Under the pieces are notes generated by a model. The model worked only from the letters and a program-made list of their open reading frames with translations. It searched no databases and had not been told where the DNA came from. Position numbers and translations under genes: made by a program. A DNA stretch of 64,000 nt from Panicum virgatum (lineage: Eukaryota; Streptophyta; Magnoliopsida; Poales; Poaceae), in assembly GCF_016808335.1 (NCBI RefSeq), contig NC_053149.1:25519238-25583237 (forward strand), written 5' to 3'. Shown here piece by piece: positions 24,617-36,624 of the stretch. The stretch's first letter is position 1. The number at the start of each line of letters is the position of its first letter.

Positions 24617-25370
24617 CGGGCTCGGGTGGGAACCGCCGCCGGCCTCACATCGTTGTGCCACACCATCCGGTCACCACGCCATGGCTGCACCATGGCCGCA
24701 TGACCCCCGAGCCTTGATTCCTAGTCTCTTTCCTTTCTTCTTTCTCTCTGCTTGCCCTAACTCGAGTTGATGCTGCACCGGACCGGTGATACCGGCGCCC
24801 TTGCGGGCCTTCTTGCCGGCAACGTGTGCCACCGAGTTGCGTGCGGCACCATCAAGGAGCTTCACCGGGGTGCCGTCATGGCGGATCGGTGGGTACAGAG
24901 GCGAGTTTCTTGGCTGTTAGGGTTAGGGTGAGATCGGAATCCTTTCTTTCTGTCTTCTTCTTTTCTTCCCCCAACTCGATCTACTTTGCTAGATCGGCTA
25001 ATTGATATCAACGTAGGTCGAGTGGCTGTGGTTCTTAACCGTGGAGAAATACCATGCTAGTAGCTGTTGCCGCCTGCCATGGCACCGCCATGGAGGTCAG
25101 AGTATGACAGGGAAGATGTTGCAGTGGCTGTGGTGGAGTCGACGACGACGGTGCTGTGAGCAAATCCTCTCGCTTCAGCGCCTCTCTAAGATCGGCTCGA
25201 GTGTAGGGTTTTGTGGGGCATTGTGGGACAATGATCTTTGGACCGTGTGTCCTGACGGCTCTCTTTGTCTTTATATAGCGCTACACAAGAGGGAGCCTAC
25301 AAAACCAATGAACGGCGGACATGCCTCCTATCAGGGCATGTGAGGAGGCAGAGGAATCAGTCCTTTCGAC
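24476..25370. other. no gene identified; contains a CT microsatellite
   Basis: A (CT)n tract lies at about 24572-24614. Around it are short GC-rich frames without recognisable domains, in a setting resembling a decayed gene leader (CCTCCTCTCAGATCTCTCGCC). It may be a gene or transposon fragment; nothing firmer can be said. Confidence 0.4.
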
Positions 25371-25373
25371 AGA

Positions 25374-25964
25374 CAGTGCTACAAAAAGTAGCATTTGTAC
25401 CGGGCAGCTGGAGCCGTTAGTATCAGCTGCCGTAGCCAGTACCGGCTAGCCGGTACTAAATGAACCTCTAATTAGTACCGGTCGCAGCGCCCGGTACTAA
25501 ATGCACTACCACTTAGGAAAAATGAGTTCGAATAAATGCGCTTGCGCCGTGGTTCAATCTTGTGACCTATGACCTCGTGTGTAGTCTCCTCTACCATCTC
25601 ACTCACACAACACATGTGAGTATATAGAAGATGCTATCCTTTTGAAGTAACCCGAGTAGACCATTTAGTACTGGGCCATGACCATTTAGTACCGGTTTTT
25701 AACACCACCCGGTACTAAATCATGGCATTTAGTACCGGGTGGTGTTATGGTCCGGTACTAGGGGCCCTGGGAGCCATTTAGTACCGAGTTATAACACCAA
25801 CCGGTACTAAATAGTGGCATTTAGTACCAGACGGTGTTATAACCCGATACTAAATGGCTTCTGGGAGCACTGTGTTATATAACCGGTACTAAATTGACAT
25901 CAGCACTGGTTTTAAAGCAACCGGTACTAATTGGAAGTGGATGAATGCCTCTTTTCTAGTAGTG
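25374..25964. mobile_element. non-autonomous CACTA element, GTACCGG family
   Basis: The right end TTTTCTAGTAGTG is the complement of CACTACTAGAAAA, a CACTA terminus; the left end CAGTGCTACAAAAAG is a degraded partner. Subterminal TTTAGTACCGG words occur many times in both orientations. A tRNA-like stretch lies inside on the minus strand (about 25610-25545). No transposase. The left boundary and 3-base duplication are uncertain. Confidence 0.65.
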
Positions 25965-25989
25965 ACACAACTAACAAACTTGTCATACG

Positions 25990-26584
25990 GTGATTGAGGG
26001 GGCTGCTTGAAATTGGAATACATGCTATAGATATAATAACAGATTAGAGATCGATCGAATGATTGAATAGTATCATGTTCGAGATGTAATCAATCTTTTG
26101 ATTGTAAAGCTTGTAAATATCATGACGTGGCCAGAGGGTGGCATGATTTTGAACGTGACACCCAATTTCACGGAGTTGTGGTGGCATGAATCGAATTTTC
26201 CCTTCTAATTAAGGCGTCCATTACCTTGTAGTACGTATGGTTATAAACAGCCTATGCAATGCAACCTGGATGTATTCCCCGTTTCATTTACAAAAGTGAT
26301 GGCGTTCCTTCCGAACGGACTTAATTAGACTATGGAAGCCGCCAGTACAGAGAATCGTGTCTTTAACTTGACTTGTACTCCAACCTTCACCTGACATGAT
26401 CCAGACATCCAGTGATCCACCTGACCGTCATGCAACTTAAACACAGATCACATGTCACATGGAGGAAACAAAGCCATCATCTTGCGCGCCAATAGCTTAA
26501 TTTGCAGATTGAGGACCTCTACTCTCTCCATTTGCTCATTGATTGCTATTTGCTACCACTGCACGGTGGACCGGAAGCATAGCC
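25990..26584 (+). promoter_or_regulatory. upstream flank of the U1 DUF4220/DUF594 gene
   Basis: The last 380 bases before the ATG are shared with U2 (54600-54987) with small indels. No clear TATA box at normal distance. U1 and U2 differ between about 26130 and 26210, where U2 has a different roughly 100-base stretch that also took the LINE-like insertion. Confidence 0.4.
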
Positions 26585-28221
26585 ATGGCTTCCAGCCTCG
26601 TCAATCTGCTCCTCATGGAGGTGGCGGCCATCGTGAGCATTGTCCTCCTCGCCATCCTCGTCGTGCTCAGCTCCTACCACCGCCGCTCCGGCCACCTGGC
26701 ACTCTGCCTCTTCGTCTGGGCCGCCTCCACCCTCTTCTTCCCGCTCGTGTGCTACGCCGTCTCTGCTGCGGCAAAGTGGGACGCCGCGCGGGTGCCGCTC
26801 CTTCTCTCATGGACCGTCTTCCTCCGGATCCTGTGCAACACCATTGACACCGCCCGCTCCTCCACCTCGGCCATCGGCAACGGTGGCTCCACCGGGAGCA
26901 AGGTTCGGCCCTCGGTCGAGCAGCTTGCAAGGATGGGGTGGGTGGCGTTCCTTATCATCAGCAGCGGCGGCACCGCCGGGAGCCCGCAGCTCACCGGCGT
27001 CCTCCTTTGGCTGTGGGTGCTCAGCCTCCTCAAGCTCATCTACAGGCTCGTCGCTGCCGAGCTCGCCAAGAACTCCATCGCCGTCGGCCTCAACGCATAC
27101 CTCGTCGTCGACTATATGAAGCAAATCCACGGGCCAGCTCAAGCAGGCGAAGGCGGCCACGACGAGGTTAAGGGGCCTCCTTACTTTGTGATGGGTGAGA
27201 ACCAACTCCACATTGAGGCGAGACCGCAAGGGTACCGCATTGACCGGGCATCTTCGCCATCCTTGTCCATTGACGGCGGGTATGGACATGGACATCTCGT
27301 CACCATGGATAGGATATGGCGGCTTTCCTCATCCGGCGACCCGCTCCTCGCCTCTTTCTCGCACCTCAAGGATCTCTGCCTCTCTTTCGCCCTATTCAAG
27401 CTGCAGCTCCGGCGGTTCATCGGGTGCCCACTCGCAGAGGCCGGCTGTCACCGTGCCATGGCGTTCGTGCAGGACGGGCTCCTTAGCGGGAGCCCCGAGC
27501 GGGTGTTTCAGGTGGTCCAGACCGAGCTGTCCGTCCTTGCCAACTTCGTCTACTCCAAGCTCTCCGTCTTCTACGCGAGCGGCTGGTGCTTCCCGGCACT
27601 AAATGTGATCCTCGTGCTGGCCACGTGGATCAGCTGCCTCGCCGCCGGTGGCGCCATCGTGCACGACATGACGAACCGCGGCATGACGCTCGCCATGGAC
27701 TACTTGCAACTTAGGAGCTACCTGCAAGACCATGACACCGTGTTCCACATCATCGTCGGCCTCGACGTCCTCGTCTCTGTCCCCTTCATCACTGTCATCG
27801 TGTTCACCGAGGGGTGGGAGATCGCCAGCTACTTCTGCTCCGACTGGATCAAGGTGTCCACCATCTGTCAGTACGCTCGACGCCCGTCATGGCGCAAGTC
27901 GCCGTGGGCACGTCGGAAGCTCGGCCGCGTGCTCCGCCTCCGGGCCATGCAACAATGGGATGACCGCTTCTGCCAAATGTCCATCCTGCAGCTCCTGTTC
28001 TGCTACTGCGGCTGCGTCTCCCGACAGGTCGACTGGATCGCCAAGGAAACTGTCGTCGTGCCGGCGGCGGTGAAGTCTGCCATCGTGGAGACGCTAAGAA
28101 CAAACCAGGGTAGGCTCGTGAATGGCGAGTTGTCCTTGCAACGCAACGGCGTCGCCGACAAGCTCATCTGGGCTTGCCGCATTAGCGCCACCGGCGACGA
28201 CAATGTGGAGCTGGTGCTGAG

Positions 28222-28749
28222 TGTTGACACAGAATCGCGCCAACACACTCGAATGCGCTAGAATGCGCAACAATCGTCAAAATGATCAACACAGCAAAAA
28301 CCTTGAGCGGACCGGTCTGACCGGTTTCGCCGACCGGTCTGACCGGTGCAAGCAGGGAGCTCGCGAAGACCTAGAACAGCGAGCTTGGGAGGGGCCCCAT
28401 CGGAGCTCGTGAACGTAGGGTTGCTCTGAGGTCGGCAGGCCACTCAGAACGTCTTCAAACGCCGTCGAGATGAAGGAAGAACAAACTAGGGTTGGAAAAG
28501 ACTAGGGTTTGAGAGATAAAAAGTAATGCGATTTTTGTATTTATTCGATTGGGAATCACATCAATCGGCCTTAGCCTTTATATTTATAGGCCGGGGAAGA
28601 TGTATCCCTTCACGAGTAGGATTACATGAGGACTCTTTACAAAAAAAAACCTAATTCTACTCAGACTGTACAGACCAGAACGGTCTAACCGGTCGACCCG
28701 ACCGGTCAGACCGGTCGGTCTCGGCAGGTGCCAAATTTGGCTGTCAACG
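28222..28749 (-). repeat. gypsy 3' LTR
   Basis: About 528 bases. On the minus strand it begins with a mutated TGTTGACAGCC and ends ...GTGTCAACA. A minus-strand TATAAATATAAAGG box is near 28577-28590. Clusters of ACCGGTCTGACCGGT-like palindromes lie at 28305-28345 and 28676-28725. Confidence 0.8.
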
Positions 28750-28959
28750 TATGCCCCTTGCTTTTTAGTGAGTTTGCAAACTAAAAAGCAAAAAAAAGTA
28801 TTCTATACAATACTAGGGCCTAAAAAATACTGCTAAGGACGATTCTCATAAACTGTCCATCTTTCTTCTTGCATCTTGCCACACGCTTGGGTAGAATTTC
28901 TTCAAGTACTTCCCATTGATAGCTCTAGGTAGTCGATCTCCTTGCAGCGTCTCCATCAT

Positions 28960-30105
28960 GTAGGAATTCCCGAAGATAACTTTAACAACTCTATATGGAC
29001 CCTCCCAACTTGGCGACCATTACCAAACTTATTACTTTTCATCCCAAGAGGTAATATTGTCTTCCAAACTAAATCCCCAACCTGAAAAGATTTATCTTTT
29101 ACTTTTTTATTGTAAGCTCTAGCAACCCGAAGTTTGTCCTTTTCAATCTCCTTTAAAGCTTTCATACGCTTGTCGGTCACCTCATCAATATTATCCATCA
29201 TTGAATTATAATAATCAACAGCAGAAAGATCATTTTGCTTAGCCAATCTATAAGCATCCAGATTTACCTCAATGGGTAAAACAGCCTCTTGACCATACAC
29301 AAGCTCAAAAGGAGTAACCTTGGTAGCACCATGACGAGATATACAATGAGCCCACAATGCTTCGGATAACACTTCATGCCACCTCTTAGGATTTTCTTCT
29401 ATTTTCTTCTTAATAAGCTTGATCAAAATCTTGTCACTTGACTCGTCCTGTCCATTGACCTGAGCATAATATGGAGGTGAATTGAGCAACTTGATCTTGT
29501 AAGACTCGATAAATGCGCGTACCTCCTTTGATATAAATGAAGAGCCTTGATCCGTAGTCAAAGTTTGAGGAATATCAAATCTATGAATAATATGCTCAAT
29601 TATAAACTCAATCACCTCTCTATGTATCATATTCTTCAAAGGAACCGCTTCGGTCCACTTAGTAAAATAATCCGTAGCAACCAACACGAAGCGATGCCCC
29701 TTTGAAGATGGAGGATTAATTTGTCCAATAAAATCCAACCCCCAACCTCGGAATAGCCATGGTTCAATGATAGGATGTAACGATGCAGCAGGTACCAATT
29801 GCAAATCCCCAAACCGTTGACATTCTTCACATCCCTTATAATACTTGAAACAATCCAAAATCATGGAAGGCCAATAAAAACCGGCTCTCCTAACCAACCA
29901 CTTCATTTTAGGAGCTGATTGATGAGTACCACAGATGCCTTCATGAACTTCTCCCATAGCAACCTTGGCCTGATCCAAATCCAAACATTTGAGAAGCAAA
30001 TCTTCGGCGGTTCGACGATAAAGCTCATCATCAATTAAAATATACTTGAACGCCGCACGCCGAATATTTCTCTCTGCACCACGACCAGGATCTTTAAGAT
30101 AGGAG
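28960..30105 (-). pseudogene. gypsy integrase fragment
   Basis: Minus-strand frame opening near 30105 (ILIDDELYRR, the end of RNase H) with no start codon of its own. It contains the HHCC zinc-binding domain (HEGICGTH ... CEECQRF), the catalytic core with the DDE residues in GLDFIGQI, TTDQGSSF and NGQDESSDK, and the C-terminal part (TPFELVYGQEAVLP, then FQVGDLVWK). Integrase joins element DNA to the host chromosome. The frame is lost after KSNKFG near 29030, and upstream polymerase domains are deleted, so the piece is inactive. Confidence 0.85.
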
Positions 30106-30925
30106 AATTATAGTAACTCTCCAATCCTGATCTTCGGTTTTTTCATAGCCGAATCAGTGTTTTCTGCTGTCTGATCGGTTAGACCAGTCTCCGGACCGGG
30201 CAGACCGGTCGGGGCGGTTAGACCGTTCGCGTCAACCGGTTTGACCAGTTTGTCCAGAAACTGCAACTCGGCTATCATTTGCATCGGTCTTCTAATGTTA
30301 AACCCGACCGGTCAGACCGATCAGCCTCGGCAGGTGCCAAATTTGGCTGTCAACACTGGGCAGCCTATCCGAGCAGATCCTCGTGTGCCATGTCGCTACC
30401 AAGCTTGCCGTGCTGAAGCGCTCCCAGGGTGCGCATGGCAGAGTCGACGGTGACAATGATGGTGATGAGGAGAGCGAACGGGTGGTCGTTGCGACGCGGC
30501 TGTCACGTTACTGCGCCTACCTGGTGGCGCTGAAGCCGGGTCTCCTGCCGGACCACCGCGTATGGACGGAGGAGCTCTACGAGGGCGTGGTGGAGGAGGT
30601 GACGCGGGTGCTCGCGCGCTGCGCCGGGCTGGTGGTGCTGTACGAGCGCGTGGCGATGTGCCTCGCCGGGAGCATGAACGCGACGCTCAAGACGGCGTCC
30701 AAGCTCGGGCGGTAGCTTGTGGAGGAGCTCGCCGACGAGGAGCTGATGTGGAAGGTGCTTGCCGAATTCTGGGCGGAGCTCATCCTCTACCTTGCGCCGT
30801 CAGAGAACGCGATGGCACACGCCAAGTCGCTCCGCAGCGGTGGCGAGTTCATAACCGTGCTTTGGGCATTGCTTGGTCACGCCGGCATTGTTAAGCGGCC
30901 AGAGAGCACTGGTATCTCAGTCTAA

Positions 30926-31590
30926 TCATCAGTTTCCATTCTCTTCCTTGTATGTATGTGGTTTAATTTGGGCCGATACGTCAAATTGTAGATACAGGTC
31001 TCTATCTATTTTCTCTTTTAGTTTATTAGTTTATTTCCACTTCGTTGATCTGGACAAAACTGGATGTTACCATAATTAATTTTATGCTGAGTTACTATGC
31101 TGTTGATATTGGTTGAAAAATCATAGATGCTAGGGTCCGGACGTCTGATTCCGGGTACTAGCGTTGGACTGTTGATGACTATTGACTATCAAAATTTCTA
31201 CCGGCACATATGTCCATGTTACATGCAACATTCAAAGAACAAAATGCTCTTCTAGCACATGGAAAAAAACCCACCGCAACATAGATGGGGACCAGCTAAT
31301 CAGAGCGCGCGCATTAGGAGGGTTTGTAGCGCGCGATTGTAGAATTAGCTTCTCGACATAGATGGATGTTTGGTGCAACATTTTAGTTAAAGATATATAT
31401 ATACAGTACTACTAAAACGATTGATTGGTCTTCTACAATATTTACAGTGAACAAGTACCTACAACATCGCATATCACCGGTTGAAACACTACAGCAAAAA
31501 AAAAATAGAAACCCCAAATTCCAGCAACCCCATTGTCATCCTATAGAACCTAACGTTATTTTAAAACCTCATGAGGGCAAGATGCCCCCA
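30926..31590. other. 3' flank of the U1 gene; no further gene
   Basis: AT-rich sequence shared with U2 (57164-57655). A U1-only 67-base palindromic insert lies at 31289-31355 between copies of ACATAGATGG. At about 31482-31500 the sequence CACTACAG followed by A(10) marks where U2 has a CACTA element and further sequence. Confidence 0.6.
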
Positions 31591-32810
31591 CCCCCCTAAT
31601 TTAGACTGACTCTAACAAAGGAATGCAAAGCCATTTTTGCATCTCGGCGGACACTGTGCCGCACGAAATCCATCTCCAACAGATGAGGCATCGCAGCATG
31701 CAGTTTGCATCGTGAGGAGAGATGTGAGCTAAAAATGGATTCCCTCTCTCCTCATACACAAATCCGGAGGCGAGCGGTGGGGCTAGCAGCGCAAGCGAGC
31801 GCGGGTGACCTCCTCCCCGCGCGGCGGGGCAGTGGCGGCGGGACGTAGCCGGCGGCGGGCCGGAGCCACGACGGCGCATGCGCGGCGGGGCGGAATGGCG
31901 GCGGCGCTTCCTGCGAAGCTCAAATCGGCGCCAGCGGAGCTTGAATCGACCGTCGCGGAGCTCCTTATGGCAGCCCGCACGAGGACGTGAGCTTCGATCC
32001 CAGCCGCGGCCACCAGCGGGAGGAGGGGAGGGGGCGCTGCTGCCACCTCCGCGTCGGCCGTGCGGCCACGGCCCGCGGCCACTGGTGGGAGGGAGGGGAG
32101 GGGGCGCCGCTGGCCTAGCTAGAGGGGAGGTGGCGTCGCCGGCGGTAGCTGGAGGGGAGGGAAGGGGTGGTGCACTTGCGGCGAGAGCTGAGTGGAGGGG
32201 AGGTGCACTGGCGCCGGGAGGAGGGGAGGGGGTGGCGCCGCTGCCTCCGCGTCGGCCGTGCGGCCGCGGCCCGCGACCACAGGCGGGAGGGAGGGGAGGG
32301 GGCGCCGCCGGCGATAGCTGTGGGAGGGGGTTGATTTTTTGCGTCCGCGTTGTTGGTGACTCGATTTTTTTGCGTGCGCGAGGCAAACACTATGGGCTAC
32401 GCAAACTCCCGAATGCCTCTCTTATTTTGCTTTCTCTTGTTGGAGTCAGTCTTATTGTGGAGCTGGTGTGCCCCGGCACTGGTCTCAGCCGCTGTTGGAT
32501 GGCTGCCGAATGGATCAGACAAAAATAAGCTGACAAGCCTACAACATGCATGCAGGTGTCAAAAGGGAGAGGAATGGTGGGATGTGCGATGCGTGTCAAA
32601 AGGCTTTCTCTTGTTGGAGTCAGTCTTATCGTGGAGCTTGTGTGCCCTGGCGCCGGTCTCAGCCGCCATTGGATGGCTGCCGAACGGATCAGACAAAAAT
32701 AAGCTGACAAGCCTACAACATGCATGCAGGTGTCAGAAGGGAGAGGAATGGTGGGATGTGCGATGCGTGTCAAAAGGGAGAGGGATGATGGGATGACCGG
32801 ATGAGAAGAG
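31591..32810. repeat. GC-rich block with tandem repeats
   Basis: 31990-32330 holds imperfect repeats of a GCGTCGGCCGTGCGGCC / GGCGGGAGGGAGGGG unit (about 32046 and 32246). 32431-32604 and 32605-32775 are a direct duplication with a period of 174 bases (TTTCTCTTGTTGGAGTC start). U2 has the same block at 58870-60040 with fewer GC units. Long open frames on both strands follow composition and are not preserved between copies. No gene supported. Confidence 0.55.
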
Positions 32811-34390
32811 TGAATTTATTTCTACAAGCGTCTCTTCATCTTCCATTGACTGTCTTCTATCATCCTCCACTCTCCACTTTTATATATTTATAAAAATCAT
32901 TCATAAATAAAGATACACATATGTGCGCACCCGTATATTTATAAAATCATTCGTAAATGATGTGTGCTGCTGCAACATGAATAAGAACTTTTCACATGGA
33001 TAATAACATTATGTGCGCATCCTCACATGCAAATAATTAATACGATTTTTCTGCCATGCACAAAAGTATGTGCATCATAACATAATTTGTATTTTGATCA
33101 TTATTCATGCTAAATATCTGTGACATGAATAACACGGCAGGGTTAGTGTTTATTTGGTAATATTAATGATTTATTCTTTTAAATAAGCATATGAATTTTA
33201 GTCTTTTCCTCTTGAGCAACAAGAAGTTTGATGATATATCATTTTGATGTGTATTTGTTCCACTAAAAAAATTAAGCATAAACAGATGTATATGTGCATG
33301 CACAAAAGTATGTGCATCATAAGATAATTTTTATTTTGGTCGACATTAAATATCTGTGACATGTGTAACACATCAGTGTTAGTGTTTATTTTGTAATATT
33401 AATTATTTGTCCTTTTAAATAAACGTATTACATTTTAGTCTTTTTCTCTTGAGCAGCGAGAAGTTTGATGAAATATTATTTCAACAATTGATGTGTGTAA
33501 AAAAATATGTGTAAAAGAATTGCAACATCATGCACAATACTACATGCACAGGGATATAAATATCACACAATCGATGAGTGCATCTGTCATACTTTAAGCA
33601 GTTTTAACTGTTCATCCATGCAAAAACAATATGGGTATTGCTTTAATTTATCAGTTAACAAAAGAAGTGCATATATTTTGTCAATATTTCAATTTGGTTA
33701 AGCAAAACAAATATATGCATCTATCATGCAAATATTTTTGTGTTTATTATGCATAAGAAATGCAAATCAATAGAATAATTTATATGCGCAAAAAAGAGTG
33801 TGCATTTGTTATGGTATTTTTTATGATTTCTGTGCAAAAAAATAAATGCATCTATCAATTATCATTCACATATGTTTTACATTTTCATGTGCTTATAAAA
33901 TGCGCATCGGGATATGTTACTTTTCCTCTACACCAACACCATGCAGCAGTATTTGATTTGTTCTTTGCATGAAAATAGGTGCATCATGATGCCGTGAAGA
34001 ACATTCTCACATTCTTTTGATCACACCCAAAATTAGTGCATCTAACATACATTACTTTGTAATGTATACAAAAATATGTACATGCATTTATTCAGCGTTT
34101 TTTGAATTAACTTTGATATGCACATGTATTTATTCAGCATTTTTGAAATCGACTTTGTTGTTTAGAAATAAGGTGTGTCGATCTACATATTTTTAAGTTC
34201 AAAAAAATATCTACATATTTTAAATAAATACAGTTGCTCACACATGCTTGCCAGTGAGCACACACCGATGGGTTGGGAACAAAACATATCTTTAGTGTAG
34301 TCTACAGTGACTAAAGCAATGCTCATAATAGCTCTTCTCAACTTTTACACGTCCCAAGACGTCCTGTACTTGTATTGTTTTCTGTGCATA
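32811..34390. repeat. AT-rich block with a 242-base tandem repeat and TGTGCAT words
   Basis: 33055-33296 and 33297-about 33500 are direct repeats (CATGCACAAAAGTATGTG start). Words such as ATGTGCAT, ATATGCAT and CATGCA recur throughout. Matched in U2 at 60050-61630. No open frames of note. Confidence 0.6.
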
Positions 34391-36624
34391 ATAGACCATG
34401 AAGCACTTTACTCTCTCTAGGCTTCTGCACTCATCACTACTCTCTCCCCCTCTCTCTGCCATGCGTCGTCAAATCTTTGCATTCATCGCTGCACCTAGAC
34501 GGTTCATAACACGGACGCCGGGCCACACAACATCCAATTGGACGCTTCCCCACCGCCCCCCCCCCCCACCCACACCACTCGTGGCCTCACATAGCCTCCG
34601 CTCTAACGTTGTAATACACTTGAAACAAATTCTATATGTTTCTTTGACGGCGGTTTCATCCGTGAGCTCCCATGAACAAGCCTTGGATCCATGGATCAAC
34701 CAAGTAATTAACCAAAATGACCAAGTTGACCTCCATACACAACTGAGGAAGTATCACTCACAAGCCAGCAAAAGTGGCGCATCAGATGACTCCAATGGGC
34801 TGGGTCAAGTTCGGCCGAACCCAACTTGACCTCCACAGCCAGCAACCGTCTTGGACAGACTTCTACCGACCTTAGGAGGCAATTCCCACTTTGCAGGAGT
34901 CAAGTCAGTGGGTCCAAGGGTTCGGCCAAACCAGGCCCACAGCCACCAACCATCCTATAACGCAGATCCCACCACCTCCACTGCTGGCCAGCAAGCCTTT
35001 CCTAAGCTTGCTCTACAACTTGGCAGTAAGCCCCCAAAACCCAAATCACCATTGCATTCAGGATCCCTTTGGAACATGACATTCACAAAATAAATGAATA
35101 AGAAAGAACAAAATTATTGGAGTAGACATGCAATTGAAACCCTACGCACAATTGGAAAGTCTTCATAACGGATGGAGCGAGCGATGTTTGTCCATTCCCT
35201 TAATTCCAAAGGAATCAGAGTACCAAAACAGAAACTGTCACAGTTTTTGGGAAAGAAAATAATGACAGCAAGAAAAGGCCAGCGCTGGCAAAGCATGAGA
35301 GAACATAGCTTCCACGGCACCGTCACCATGAACAATAATCTTTGTCCCGTTGGTTACCTGCTGTATGCAGATTGCACAGCTCAGGCGCACCTTTGCAGGC
35401 GTTATTGCGTTAACCCGAGAAGGTGGCCTTTCCTGGGGGTTTCTTGGAAGAAGAAAGAGACTAGCTAACAGAGCTGCCACAGCACTCGCTCACAGCCAGA
35501 TCACCACGTGCTCGAGCCGTGTTGCTGTCATGTTCGTAAGATACCGGTGTGGTTCTTTTGGCATCTTTTGCGCGTACGCTAATCCTCAATGTCGCGTATC
35601 ATCCCTAGTCCCTACTGGCTGCACAAAGTGCCATCTCCAAGATGTGGAGCATATATAGCTTTTTGCATCCACTTCTGCCCAAAAGTGCCATCTCAAACAT
35701 AGGAAAGGAGAAAAGAGGAAGTAGACACGTACATAAAGCAAGATAATAATTGATACTTAGCGTGCTGGAGACACAATTGTTGCTGAAAATGCTGGAAAAC
35801 CTGCAGCTTATGCTACTTGTTCTTTTTCTTAGGGGGTGCTTAATGATTTATATATGCTACTCTTCTTTTCCATTGCACCTCAGCATTTCGGCCCAATCCA
35901 GAAGGACCAAGATCGGATTGGGCCTGGTTCAATCCCGCGGGCTGGTACGGGTGGGCTTTGGCTCTGCGAAGCAACAAATTAAATTACTCTATTCTATTTC
36001 CAAAAGAATGTCGAAATGAGGATCTGCTGCAGGAGGTGCTGTAAGAAACAATAAACTGAATTATTTTTTAGATGTGCTAGTAATAGCTGGCTATTACTCA
36101 TCTTACTAAATTTCTCTCGGATTTTGACACTCCACATTACTTTAAAATGTTTGTTCTTTACTCAGAATACAAGTACGTTTCTTTAACTTGCTCCAGCTCC
36201 AATTAAAATGTTTGATTTTTTTTGCTTCAAATGATAATGTGCTATGTTCAACTGCAAATTTCCCTTGAGCACTTGCGAACAAAGCAATGATCGCCAAAGT
36301 CACTACAGGTCATGCAGCACTGCAGACTCTACAGATCTTGGCGATTAAATCTCGAGAAAATGGACAACAATGGGCGATATTCACGTGCTATACAAATTCA
36401 GAAAGGGACCGGAAAGTGCAAGCACAATAGACAATACATTTGTTCAGGTCTAGTCTTCTGCTGGCAGCAGGCCAACCTGTACATATTAGATGTCGCTCCC
36501 CCTCCCCACCCCCCCCACCCCCCGTGAGCCCCCGGCGGTCACCTCCGCCGCATGGGCTCTAAGCCGACCATGCACTTGAACCCACTGCTCCGCTACCTAG
36601 AACGACAACGTTAGCTTGCTGGAG
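34391..36624. other. no gene supported; duplicated flank
   Basis: Shared with U2 (61628-63886) at high identity. A frame at 34398-34829 is broken by indels in U2, and those at 35172-35465 (plus) and 35238-35480 (minus) are kept but with unselected-looking changes. A minus-strand GCTATATATGCTCC box lies near 35650. A poly-C tract is at 36500-36525. The region may hold a decayed gene, but I cannot name one. Confidence 0.45.

Larger units (their letters stand above)
28222..30355 (-). mobile_element. internally deleted Ty3/gypsy element inserted in the DUF594 gene
   Basis: Ends TGTTGACA and TGTCAACA; flanking CTGAG (28217-28221) and CTGGG (30356-30360) fit a 5-base duplication with one later change, and U2 shows the empty site. 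The left LTR is complete (28222-28749); on the minus strand it is the 3' LTR, preceded by a GGGG-containing purine tract. At the right only about 50 bases of the 5' LTR remain, and gag, protease and reverse transcriptase are missing, so integrase follows almost directly. GACCGGTC-type palindromes recur in both ends. Confidence 0.85.
26585..30925 (+). pseudogene. DUF4220/DUF594 membrane protein gene, U1 copy, split by a gypsy insertion
   Basis: ATG at 26585 (GCCATGG context). Part one, 26585-28221, is open and intronless; part two, 30361-30925, continues in the same frame once the insertion 28222-30355 and its 5-base duplication are ignored, giving 734 codons including TAA. Predicted membrane segments lie at about residues 4-28, 38-60, 68-87, 115-130, 137-158, 338-360 and 388-415. 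The C-terminal part carries the DUF594 signature (SLRSGGEFITVLWALLGHAG). This DUF4220+DUF594 layout is a plant family strongly expanded in grasses, of unknown biochemical role. Besides the insertion, a TAG at about 30714 replaces the CAG of U2. A truncated 545-residue protein ending in LTR sequence could still be made. Confidence 0.85.

Noticed and set aside
31601..32528. Overlapping 261- and 216-codon frames on opposite strands
   Set aside because: GC-rich tandem-repeat sequence; the frames are not preserved in the U2 copy.
34398..34829. 143-codon frame with an ATG in U1
   Set aside because: U2 has indels that shift the frame (61635-61862 versus 61742-62032), so coding constraint is unlikely.
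35172..35465. 98-codon frame kept in both duplication copies
   Set aside because: The few differences between copies are mostly amino-acid-changing, and a minus-strand frame is kept equally well, so retention reflects recency rather than selection.
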